This document shows positions 15,250 to 23,118 of a stretch of 36,476 nt of DNA, one piece after another (position 1 is the first letter of the stretch; every line of letters starts with the position of its first letter). The DNA lies in contig DPJB01000037.1 of the NCBI GenBank assembly GCA_003543245.1, positions 221,161-257,636 on the forward strand. Reading direction: 5' to 3'. The translations under genes were made by a program, and so were the position numbers. Below the pieces are notes generated by a model that did not search any database, was not told the DNA's origin, and saw only the letters and a list, made by a program, of their open reading frames with translations. The DNA comes from Moraxellaceae bacterium (lineage in GTDB: Bacteria > Pseudomonadota > Gammaproteobacteria > Pseudomonadales > Moraxellaceae).

Positions 15250-17686
15250 AACGCTCCCGGTACTAAACTGTTTTCATTGCGGTTTGCCGGTACCGACGGG
15301 GCTGCGTTTTGAAGCCGTGGTGCTAGATACGCCACGCGCTTTCTGCTGTGTTGGCTGTCAGGCCGTTGCTAAAGCCATCATGGCCGGTGGACTGGAAAGC
15401 TATTACCGGGATCGTGATGCTCCTGCCGCCGGGCCGGCAGCCTTACCGGAGGGACTGGCGCTGGAGGTATTTGATCACCCGGATGCGCAACGCGAATTTG
15501 TCGGACGCGAGGGCGAACTGGCCTGTGCCGAACTGACGCTGGATGCAATCAACTGTGCGGCTTGCGCCTGGCTGATTGAAAAGCGCTTGCAACAACAACC
15601 GGGTGTTGCCCGTGCCACCGTCAACCTGAGCAATCACCGCCTGCATCTGGTCTGGGATGATCGTCAAACCCCCATCAGCAAACTTCTCGGCAGCCTTGCC
15701 TATATCGGCTATCGCGCCCGCCCCTTTCGTGCCGACATGCACGCAGCCCAGTTGAAACAGGAGAGCCGTACCCTGCTGCTGCGACTGGCCGTTGCCGGCC
15801 TCGGGATGATGCAGGTCATGATGTATGCCATGGCAATGTATGTTGCCGCCGCCAGCAGTAGCGGCATGGAAACGGAATACCGCGACTATCTTCGCGCCAC
15901 CATGGGCTTTATCGCTACTCCGGTGCTGTTTTACTCTGCCTACCCGTTCTACAGCGCCTCCTGGCGTGCCCTCAAGGCACGCAGCCTGACGATGGATGTT
16001 CCTGTCACCATCGCCATCTTCGGCGCTTACTTTGCCTCTCTCTACGCAAGCTTCATTGGTGGAGGAGAAACCTATTTCGATTCGGTATGCATGTTTGTGT
16101 TTTTCCTGCTCACCAGTCGCTTTCTGGAAATGAAGGCCCGCCAGCGTGCCGGCGATACTGCTGCCGGTCTAATGTCACTGACACCCCGCCTCGCAACACG
16201 ATTGAATGACGATGGCAACACTGAAGTGATTGCCGCCAGCTCACTGGAAGCTGGTGACCGCTTGCAGGTACGGCCAGGAGAAACGATTGCGGCCGATGGC
16301 ATTGTGCAGGATGGACAGAGCGCCGTGACCGAGGCACTGATTACGGGTGAGCCACTGCCGGTTCCGAAGAAAAAAGGTGATACGGTTATCGGGGGCAGTG
16401 TAAACACGGAAAGCCCTCTACTCATTGAAGTAACGCGGGCTGGTGGTGACAGTACTCTGGCCACACTCAACCGCTTACTGAACCGTGCACTGGCAGAGAA
16501 GCCGCGACTGGCACAAAAGGCCGACAGCATGGCGCATGTTTTCGTTGCTCGTGTGCTGCTTCTGGCCGTAGTGGTTTTTATCGGCTGGTGGCTGGTAAAT
16601 CCTGAACATGCCTTCTGGGCCACACTGGCAGTTCTGGTTGCCACCTGCCCCTGTGCTCTTTCGCTTGCGACGCCGGCTGCCCTGACCAGTGCAACCAACA
16701 CGCTGGCCCGTGAAGGCTTTCTGCTGACCCGCGGTCATGTCCTTGAAACACTCGCCGCAGCCACTCATGTTGTTTTTGACAAGACAGGAACACTGACCGA
16801 AGGAAAGCTGGTCATCCGGGAGGCTGCCGCAGTACGCGGCTCACTGGAGCAAGCAAGGATAGTTGCCGCTGCGCTCGAACAGTTCTCTGAACACCCTGTT
16901 GCACTAGCATTCCGGCAAATAACTCCAGACAACCTTGTGGTCAGCAACCTTCGTCAAACCTCTGGTGCCGGTGTGGAGGCCGATATTGATGGCATACACT
17001 ATCGACTGGGTCATGCGGAGTTCGCACTTGATCAAGCACAGGTTACGGATCTGGACCGGCTATGGCTGAGTGATGACAAGGGTGCGCTTGCCTGGTTCAA
17101 GCTGAGTGACAGCCTGCGTCCCGAGGCCGCAGGTGTAATCAAAGCCCTGCAAGAGGCTGGCCTGAAGGCATGGCTGCTGTCCGGCGACCGCTCCAGTGCA
17201 CCGACACAAATGGGCCGGCAACTGGGTATGGATCATGTTGCCGGAGGACTGTTGCCAGAAGACAAGCAAGAAGCTGTACGCCGCTTGCAGGCCGAGGGTG
17301 CCATCGTGGTCATGGTTGGCGATGGCGTAAATGATGCACCAGGCCTTGGACAGGCTCACCTCTCTATTGCCATGGCATCCGGCACAGATCTGGCGCAAAC
17401 CACCGCAGATGCCCTGCTGCTGCGTGATGACCTGCGTGCACTGGTCATTGCTCGTCAACAAGCGATTGCCACACAGCGCATCATCCGCCAAAACCTCACA
17501 TGGGCACTTGCCTATAACCTGGCTGTGTTACCGCCTGCTGCATTTGGTTTTGTTCCACCGTGGCTGGCCGCCATCGGCATGTCACTCAGCTCACTGGTTG
17601 TTGTTGGCAATGCCCTGCGTCTACGAAAAACCAGACCATTCCCCGAGCCACTTCGCAGCACGACAACTGCTGTCGTGACGTCATGA
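15236..17686 (+). CDS. ccoI: Copper-transporting P1B-type ATPase CcoI (FixI)
   Basis: This 816-aa heavy-metal ATPase exports copper for cbb3 oxidase assembly. The N-terminus has a Cys-rich metal-binding region (C12/C15 in CFHC, C37-C41 in CCVGC), then a heavy-metal-associated domain with C107-x-x-C110. The transport motif is C471-P-C473, the phosphorylation site is D515 in DKTGTLTEGK, and TGEPLPVPKK, SEHPVALAF and GDGVNDAPGLGQA complete the P1B set. The length and the extra N-terminal Cys cluster fit the CtpA/FixI slow-export class better than CopA. Position between ccoH and ccoS confirms the role. Confidence 0.96.
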   Translation: MNSTETLPVLNCFHCGLPVPTGLRFEAVVLDTPRAFCCVGCQAVAKAIMAGGLESYYRDRDAPAAGPAALPEGLALEVFDHPDAQREFVGREGELACAELTLDAINCAACAWLIEKRLQQQPGVARATVNLSNHRLHLVWDDRQTPISKLLGSLAYIGYRARPFRADMHAAQLKQESRTLLLRLAVAGLGMMQVMMYAMAMYVAAASSSGMETEYRDYLRATMGFIATPVLFYSAYPFYSASWRALKARSLTMDVPVTIAIFGAYFASLYASFIGGGETYFDSVCMFVFFLLTSRFLEMKARQRAGDTAAGLMSLTPRLATRLNDDGNTEVIAASSLEAGDRLQVRPGETIAADGIVQDGQSAVTEALITGEPLPVPKKKGDTVIGGSVNTESPLLIEVTRAGGDSTLATLNRLLNRALAEKPRLAQKADSMAHVFVARVLLLAVVVFIGWWLVNPEHAFWATLAVLVATCPCALSLATPAALTSATNTLAREGFLLTRGHVLETLAAATHVVFDKTGTLTEGKLVIREAAAVRGSLEQARIVAAALEQFSEHPVALAFRQITPDNLVVSNLRQTSGAGVEADIDGIHYRLGHAEFALDQAQVTDLDRLWLSDDKGALAWFKLSDSLRPEAAGVIKALQEAGLKAWLLSGDRSSAPTQMGRQLGMDHVAGGLLPEDKQEAVRRLQAEGAIVVMVGDGVNDAPGLGQAHLSIAMASGTDLAQTTADALLLRDDLRALVIARQQAIATQRIIRQNLTWALAYNLAVLPPAAFGFVPPWLAAIGMSLSSLVVVGNALRLRKTRPFPEPLRSTTTAVVTS

Positions 17687-17693
17687 GACCGCC

Positions 17694-17855
17694 ATGGAAG
17701 TAATCTATTTTCTGGTACCACTGGGCCTTATGTTTCTGGGCTTCGCCATCTGGTCATTTTTCTGGGCGGTTAACCACGACCAGTTTGATGACATGGACGG
17801 CCCCTCGCAGCGCATTCTTCAGGATGACCGCGAACAACGCAGGAAACAGAAATAA
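17694..17855 (+). CDS. ccoS: cbb3 assembly protein CcoS
   Basis: This short gene encodes 53 aa starting MEVIYFLVPLGLMFLGFAIW, a single membrane helix, followed by the CcoS signature AVNHDQFDDMDGPSQRILQD and a basic tail. CcoS is needed for cofactor insertion (haem b and CuB) into CcoN. It starts 7 bases after the ccoI stop, and its TAA overlaps the ATG of the next gene by one base. It is easy to miss because of its size, but sequence and position are both diagnostic. Confidence 0.93.
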   Translation: MEVIYFLVPLGLMFLGFAIWSFFWAVNHDQFDDMDGPSQRILQDDREQRRKQK

Positions 17856-18631
17856 TGGGACCGATGGATTATTCACTGCTGCTTACAGCCTGGATGACCG
17901 GCTTTCTTGGCGGAACTCACTGCATTGGCATGTGTGGGGGTATTTCAGCAGCACTGAGCTTTGCCTTGCCTGCCGAAATGCGCACCAGCCATCGCCTGTT
18001 CGGCTATCAGCTTGCATACAACGCAGGACGCTTGCTCACTTATGGCATCCTCGGCGTTCTTGTCGGCTTGTTGGGTCAGCATCTGATTGCACCACTGGCC
18101 GGCATGATGTGGCTGCGTCTGGTTGCAGGCCTGTTCATGGTGGCCATGGGCCTTTATCTGGCCGGCTGGTGGAATGGTCTCGCTCGACTGGAGAGGATCG
18201 GTGGCGGCGCCTGGCGCTTGATGGATCCACTGCGCAAACGCCTCTTTCCCGTGAACCATCCACTCAAGGCGGTTCTGGTTGGTGGTGTATGGGGGTTCCT
18301 GCCTTGCGGACTGGTTTACAGTGCCCTCACGCTGTCACTTGCGCGCAGTGATGCCATGATGTCCGGCCTTCTGATGATTGCTTTCGGGCTGGGTACCCTG
18401 CCCTTCCTGCTTGTGACAGGCACCATGGCAGCTGAACTGCGCCAGATTCTGCAACGCCCCGGCGTACGTCAGATTGCAGGCTTGCTGGTGATCCTGTTTG
18501 GCATCTGGACTGCATTACCTTTCCTGAAAGGTAACGACCACACAGGGCATGCCAAGCAGATGGATATGCCTGCCGCAACACAAAACAGCGGCAGTGCACC
18601 CGAAGACATGCATCAGCACCATCATCACTGA
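17855..18631 (+). CDS. DsbD_2/TauE-type membrane protein with His/Met-rich tail
   Basis: This 258-aa membrane protein with about six helices belongs to the cytochrome-biogenesis/DsbD_2 group often labelled sulfite exporter TauE/SafE family. Paired Cys motifs GTHCIGMCGGI in the first helix and GFLPCGLVYSAL in a later helix mark the internal repeat. The soluble C-terminal tail (about residues 225-258) is rich in His and Met and ends MHQHHHH, suggesting metal binding. Start and ccoS stop overlap by one base, so it belongs to the cco assembly operon, where family members are often found. A role in copper or redox supply to the oxidase is inferred; sulfite export is unlikely in this setting. Confidence 0.82.
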   Translation: MGPMDYSLLLTAWMTGFLGGTHCIGMCGGISAALSFALPAEMRTSHRLFGYQLAYNAGRLLTYGILGVLVGLLGQHLIAPLAGMMWLRLVAGLFMVAMGLYLAGWWNGLARLERIGGGAWRLMDPLRKRLFPVNHPLKAVLVGGVWGFLPCGLVYSALTLSLARSDAMMSGLLMIAFGLGTLPFLLVTGTMAAELRQILQRPGVRQIAGLLVILFGIWTALPFLKGNDHTGHAKQMDMPAATQNSGSAPEDMHQHHHH

Positions 18632-19686
18632 GTTACTGAAACCGAGAACGCTCGTGACATTTGCCAGAGGGCAAGTGTCACGCCCAGCGCCAGGACACCC
18701 TGCAGCTCCCACGGCAACTTGCCATACCCCAGCAGCATGATGCTGTTGCACACAATCGCCAGCACAAGCCAGACAAGCCCCTGCTGCCTTTGTGAGCCGG
18801 AAAGTACCGGTACAAAACGCCGGAAACGGGCCAATGCGAATGGCGGCCGGGGATCAAGCTCGCGAGTATGATCTGGCCGCCAGCCGGTCGGCTTGAACCA
18901 GATACGGAAACGATCCCGCCATTGTCCCGAGAGGACGGCATCTCGCCACATCGTTATCAGCCAGTCCACATGTGCCGTCACAGGATTGCGCGCGTGAAAC
19001 GCCTTTCGCACACCGAAGACCACTTCTTCCTGTTCCTCGATATACGTACCAAAAAGACGATCCCAGATCATCAGGGTACCGCCATGATTACGGTCGATGT
19101 AGGGATCATTGATACCGTGATGTACACGATGGGCTGATGGCGTATTCAGCAAGCCCTCGATCATCGGCAACTTTCCAATCAACCGGGTATGTATCCAGAA
19201 CTGGTAAAACTTGCTGAATGTAAGCAGCAGGATAAACACTTCAACCGGGCATCCAAGCAATGCCAACCCCAGATAAATTGGCCAGTGACTTATGTCCTGA
19301 AGTGCACCCTGACGAAGGGCTGTGGTGAGATTGTATTCCTCACTTTGGTGATGTGGGACATGTCCGGCCCAAAGGATGTTCAGCTCATGTGACCAGCGAT
19401 GCGCCCAGTAGTACACAAAATCCAGCAGCAGGAAAAATACTGCCCAGGTCACCCAGCTATCCGACGACCACTGCCACACGCCATGAGATGAAACCAGTGC
19501 AAACAGCACCAACAAACCCGCCTTGGCGAACAACTCGATGGTTACCGTGAATATCCCGCAACCGATACTGGTCAGGCTATCCGAGAATTCATAGACACAT
19601 ATCCCCTGACGACGGCTCCACCAGTACTCCATGAAGATAAGCAGAAAGAAAACCGGTGTTACATAAGCAATCAGGACGTTGTGCAT
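18625..19686 (-). CDS. Sterol desaturase / fatty acid hydroxylase family protein
   Basis: This 353-aa integral membrane di-iron enzyme shows the histidine clusters of the superfamily: HRWSH and HVPHH in the first half, then HRVHHGIND near residue 190 and NHGGTLMIWDRLFGTY. These ligate two irons for O2-dependent hydroxylation or desaturation of lipids. Hydrophobic segments precede the first cluster, and a C-terminal part (about residues 300-350) adds further helices, as in alkylglycerol-monooxygenase-like members. It is convergent with the cco operon, and its last 7 bases overlap the end of the upstream-strand gene. The substrate cannot be told from the sequence. Confidence 0.85.
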   Translation of the reverse strand: MHNVLIAYVTPVFFLLIFMEYWWSRRQGICVYEFSDSLTSIGCGIFTVTIELFAKAGLLVLFALVSSHGVWQWSSDSWVTWAVFFLLLDFVYYWAHRWSHELNILWAGHVPHHQSEEYNLTTALRQGALQDISHWPIYLGLALLGCPVEVFILLLTFSKFYQFWIHTRLIGKLPMIEGLLNTPSAHRVHHGINDPYIDRNHGGTLMIWDRLFGTYIEEQEEVVFGVRKAFHARNPVTAHVDWLITMWRDAVLSGQWRDRFRIWFKPTGWRPDHTRELDPRPPFALARFRRFVPVLSGSQRQQGLVWLVLAIVCNSIMLLGYGKLPWELQGVLALGVTLALWQMSRAFSVSVTQ

Positions 19687-19761
19687 GATGGAATCTCATT
19701 ACATTACTTTGGCACATGCCATATGGTACGTGTCAGCTAGGACCCTCTGCTGTCGGCGTTT

Positions 19762-20464
19762 TCAATCCCTTATTAAACCGGTCTCGTAATACACGCCTCT
19801 TTTCATCCTTGAGAAACATACATATAGCCTGTGCACCATCAATGTTTTCTCATTGAGTCTCAGTTGCAACTCCTCGCCCTTGAGTCTCGGGTTCTTCTTC
19901 AGAAGATATGCATAAACATTCCTGTCAATCAGGGCGGCATCAACCTTACCTTCAACAAGATTGGCCATGTTTTCATCACCATCAGCTGACTGTACGACTC
20001 GTATTTTCCCGTCACTAACCAGCTGATCAAACTCCGGCGAGTTGACATAGCTCCTCACCGTATCAATCCTGTAAGAGGCAAGGTCAGCAACACTGCTCCA
20101 GTGCACCGGACGAACCCTAAGCTCCGCCAGCCCCAATGGGCTTTTGCCAATGATGTTCGAATAATGACAGCTCCTGGCTCGTTCTTCGGAATAGTAAACC
20201 GGAAAGCGGCCTGCATATTCCTTGCTGGTATCCATCAAGGGTCGTACGCGATTCCATCCGAAGAAACCAATCTGGGCATCAATCCCTCGGCGGCAAGTGC
20301 CTGCCGCACAACTGCCGTTATGCCCCCCCCTGAGGCTCCCGGATACCGGTATAAGGAGGCCACTCCCCAGTAATCAACACTTCACGGGCACATACCGGAG
20401 TCATGACAAACACACCAACAACAAGCAATGCCATGTGAGTCAAATGAAACAAAGATCGTTGCAT
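19762..20464 (-). pseudogene. Frameshifted periplasmic solute-binding protein (SBP_bac_3-like)
   Basis: An intact gene would start at the ATG at 20464 (AGGGAGG about 5 bases upstream). It encodes a signal peptide (LLVVGVFVMTPVCA) and then EVLITGEWPPYTG, the usual start of amino-acid-type binding proteins. The frame stops at TAA just after a run of eight G (minus strand; C8 at 20333-20340). Shifting frame after the run gives GGITAVVRQALAAEG, and a second shift near GAGGGATTG gives GFFGWNRVRPLMDTSKEYAG, which then stays open to 19762. Two separate frame changes are therefore needed, so decay is likelier than one sequencing slip. The 3' part alone has an in-frame ATG at 20238 but lacks lobe-one residues. 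Confidence 0.7.
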
Positions 20465-20540
20465 CAAGGCCTCCCTCTGTTGCTCCAGCCTCGACTCTAC
20501 CCATTATCAGGCACCCTGAGTAGAACCCCTGGCACATGAA

Positions 20541-20564
20541 AAAACCCGCCAGATGGCGGGTTTT
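20541..20564 (-). terminator. Terminator after fumarase gene
   Basis: Perfect 10-bp arms (20541-20550 and 20555-20564) with loop AGAT and a CCCGCC/GGCGGG core. On the minus strand it ends in a run of six T, 15 bases past the fumarase stop. Confidence 0.85.
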
Positions 20565-20578
20565 CAATGCTCGGACAA

Positions 20579-22093
20579 TCAGGCTTTCAGAGGAATCTTG
20601 CCGATCTTCGCCTGCCATATCTTCGGGGCGGTGTCGTGCACCGATTCGCCCTTCACATCAACAGCCACGGATACCGGCATGTCTTCCACAACAAACTCGT
20701 AGATCGCCTCCATACCCAGATCCTCGAAGGCCACCACACGTGCCTTGCGGATGGCCTTCGACACGAGATAGGCCGCCCCACCCACTGCCATGAGGTACAC
20801 GGCCTGGTGCTTCTTGATGGCCTCAATGGCAACCGGGCCACGCTCGGACTTGCCGATCATGCCCAGCAGGCCGGTCTTTTCCAGTACTACCTCGGTGAAC
20901 TTATCCATGCGGGTCGCAGTGGTCGGGCCGGCGGGCCCCACCACCTCATCACGTACCGGATCAACCGGGCCAACGTAGTAAATAAACTTGCCCTTCAGGT
21001 CGACCGGCAGCGACTCTCCCCGCGCAAACATTTCCGTCATGCGCTTGTGGGCAGCATCACGGCCCGTGTACATGGTGCCGGAGAGCAACAGGGTTTCGCC
21101 CGTCTTCCAGCTGTTGATCTCTTCCTGGGTGATGGTGTCGAGATTCACACGGCGCGACTTGCTCGAATCAAAGGTGATCTTCGGCCAGTCTTCCAGCTTT
21201 GGTACTTCCAGCTCAGCCGGACCGCTACCATCAAGCTCGAAATGCACATGACGCGTGGCGGCGCAGTTGGGAATCATGGCGACCGGCAGCGACGCCGCAT
21301 GAGTCGGATAATCCATAATCTTGATGTCGACAACGGTAGTCAGACCGCCCAGACCCTGAGCACCAATACCAAGTGCATTCACCTTCTCATAGAGTTCGAT
21401 ACGCAACTCTTCAATGCGGTTCTGAGGACCACGGGCCAGCAGCTCGTGCATGTCGACCGGGTCCATCAGGGACTCCTTGGCCAGCAGCACCGCTTTTTCC
21501 GCCGTGCCACCGATCCCGATACCGAGCATGCCGGGCGGACACCAGCCAGCACCCATGGTCGGCACCGTCTTCAGTACCCAGTCAACGATGGAGTCGGACG
21601 GGTTGAGCATAACCATCTTGGACTTGTTCTCGGAGCCACCACCCTTGGCCGCAACAGTGATATCAACCTTGTCACCTGGCACGATGCTGTAGTGGATCAC
21701 CGCAGGAGTGTTGTCTTTGGTGTTCTGGCGCTTGCCGGCCGGGTCACGCAGGATGGAAGCACGCAGCACATTGTCCGGACTCAGGTAGGCGCGGCGTACG
21801 CCTTCGTTGATGGCATCATCCAGGCTCATGCCCCCCAGATCCCAGCGAACATCCATGCCCACTTTCACGAACACGGTGACAATACCAGTGTCCTGGCAGA
21901 TCGGGCGGTGGCCTTCGGCACACATACGCGAGTTGATGAGGATCTGGGCCATGGCATCTTTGGCAGCCTGGTTCTCTTCCCGCTCATAGGCTGCGTTGAT
22001 GGCCTGAATGAAGTCCACCGGATGGTAGTAGGAAATATACTGGAGTGCGTCGGCAACGCTCTGGACAAGATCGTCCTGCTTGATGACAGTCAT
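20579..22093 (-). CDS. fumA: Fumarate hydratase, class I ([4Fe-4S])
   Basis: This 504-aa iron-sulfur fumarase interconverts fumarate and malate in the TCA cycle. The three cluster cysteines can be placed in PICQDTGIV, WCPPGMLGIGIGG and PNCAATRHV, equivalent to C105, C224 and C318 of E. coli FumA. The C-terminal beta domain, with GPTTATRMDKF and MAVGGAAYLVSKAI, is complete. The open frame extends to 22147, but the ATG at 22093 has GGAG about 6 bases upstream and gives the usual N-terminus MTVIKQDDL. It is monocistronic: a perfect TATAAT lies upstream and a terminator follows. Class I enzymes are oxygen-sensitive. Confidence 0.95.
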   Translation of the reverse strand: MTVIKQDDLVQSVADALQYISYYHPVDFIQAINAAYEREENQAAKDAMAQILINSRMCAEGHRPICQDTGIVTVFVKVGMDVRWDLGGMSLDDAINEGVRRAYLSPDNVLRASILRDPAGKRQNTKDNTPAVIHYSIVPGDKVDITVAAKGGGSENKSKMVMLNPSDSIVDWVLKTVPTMGAGWCPPGMLGIGIGGTAEKAVLLAKESLMDPVDMHELLARGPQNRIEELRIELYEKVNALGIGAQGLGGLTTVVDIKIMDYPTHAASLPVAMIPNCAATRHVHFELDGSGPAELEVPKLEDWPKITFDSSKSRRVNLDTITQEEINSWKTGETLLLSGTMYTGRDAAHKRMTEMFARGESLPVDLKGKFIYYVGPVDPVRDEVVGPAGPTTATRMDKFTEVVLEKTGLLGMIGKSERGPVAIEAIKKHQAVYLMAVGGAAYLVSKAIRKARVVAFEDLGMEAIYEFVVEDMPVSVAVDVKGESVHDTAPKIWQAKIGKIPLKA

Positions 22094-22174
22094 GGGGTCT
22101 CCGGGCTGGTCGCGGTATGCGTACGTGCAAGAGGTCAGGCAGGACATTGTGTGCCCTGCCCGTTGAGGGCATCG

Positions 22175-22203
22175 ATTATACCCAAGCCGGGAGCGGATAT
22201 CCG
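22175..22203 (-). promoter_or_regulatory. Predicted sigma-70 promoter of fumA
   Basis: On the minus strand, TATAAT (22175-22180) is preceded at 17 bases by CGGATA (22198-22203), a poor -35 matching 3 of 6. The weak -35 suggests that an activator helps, or that the -10 dominates. The leader would be about 75 bases. Confidence 0.5.
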
Positions 22204-22204
22204 C
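22193..22204. repeat. 12-bp perfect palindrome over the fumA -35 region
   Basis: GCGGATATCCGC is its own reverse complement. Flanking bases extend it to a 22-bp imperfect dyad (9 of 11 pairs). It covers the presumed -35 of fumA and lies just past the end of the upstream hydrolase gene. There is no T run, so an operator is more likely than a terminator. Confidence 0.45.
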
Positions 22205-22221
22205 CCCGGAAGCGCTGGCAA

Positions 22222-23118
22222 TCAGCCTGTGCTGACCGGATGCTGACGGAGCCAGTCCAGAATCAGCTCATTGACCACCACGGGAGCTTCGCGATGCAGG
22301 AAGTGACCCGCGTCGGCAATACGGCGAACCTCCAGTCCCTTCTCGAAGTCCTGTTCACGCATGAGGCTGTCATACAAACGACTGTCCATGCAGCCATCCT
22401 TCTCGCCGGTGATTGCCAGCGTCGGGACACTGACCTTGCTGGTGAGTAAGCGCCAGGACTGCTGTGTCGAGAGGGACAAGGGCTGCAACAGGCATCGGTA
22501 ATACTGGGTGGCGGCATGAGTCACCCCCTCCGCACGGAATGTCGTCTTGACCTGCTCTATATCGGCCTGGGAATAATGCCAGCCCGGCGACCAGCGCTGC
22601 CAGAGTGTTTCGATAAAGGCGTAGTCATCCCGCTCGACAATCATCTCGGAAGCTTTCTGGAATTGCATAAGCAGGATATAGGCCGACTTCACCAGTTGGG
22701 CGGGAACACCCACCACACCCTGCAACCCCCTGCGCAAATGAGGAATCGCCAGTGTCGTCAGCGAGGCAAACTTTTTTGGCTGTAATGCTGCCGCGACATA
22801 ACTGGTCAGGGCACCCCAGTCATGACCCACCAGGTGGCACTGCTTTGCATCGATATGCTTCATCCAGGCAAACACATCCGACGCAAGATGAATCAGATGA
22901 TAAAGATCACGTGGTGAACAGGACGATGACTCATAACCACGCATCATCGGCGCCACCACACGATACCCCTGCGCGGCAATCGCCTCCAGTTGGGCATCCC
23001 AGGAATGAAAGTCATCAGGAAATCCGTGCAACAGAAGCACAAGAGGCCCACTGCCTGTTGCTCGTGCCGTAAACGTCAGCCCGTCATGCTCAAGGGTCAG
23101 CAACTCAATCGCACTCAT
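22222..23118 (-). CDS. Alpha/beta hydrolase, epoxide hydrolase-like
   Basis: This 298-aa alpha/beta hydrolase has the oxyanion motif HGFPDDFHSW, the RGYESSS strand, and a nucleophile elbow GHDWGA in which the nucleophile is Asp, not Ser. The later acid region (ITGEKDGCMD) and catalytic His (AGHFLH) are present, as is a candidate lid Tyr pair in QYYRCLL. An Asp nucleophile with HGxP points to epoxide hydrolases or haloalkane dehalogenases. GGAG lies upstream of the ATG, and the start overlaps the end of yihY by 14 bases, so the two form one minus-strand unit. The substrate is unknown. Confidence 0.85.
   Translation of the reverse strand: MSAIELLTLEHDGLTFTARATGSGPLVLLLHGFPDDFHSWDAQLEAIAAQGYRVVAPMMRGYESSSCSPRDLYHLIHLASDVFAWMKHIDAKQCHLVGHDWGALTSYVAAALQPKKFASLTTLAIPHLRRGLQGVVGVPAQLVKSAYILLMQFQKASEMIVERDDYAFIETLWQRWSPGWHYSQADIEQVKTTFRAEGVTHAATQYYRCLLQPLSLSTQQSWRLLTSKVSVPTLAITGEKDGCMDSRLYDSLMREQDFEKGLEVRRIADAGHFLHREAPVVVNELILDWLRQHPVSTG

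Noticed and set aside
20567..22246. 559-codon plus-strand open frame opposite fumA
   Set aside because: The minus-strand class I fumarase is complete with all three cluster cysteines; the opposite frame is its codon-bias shadow.
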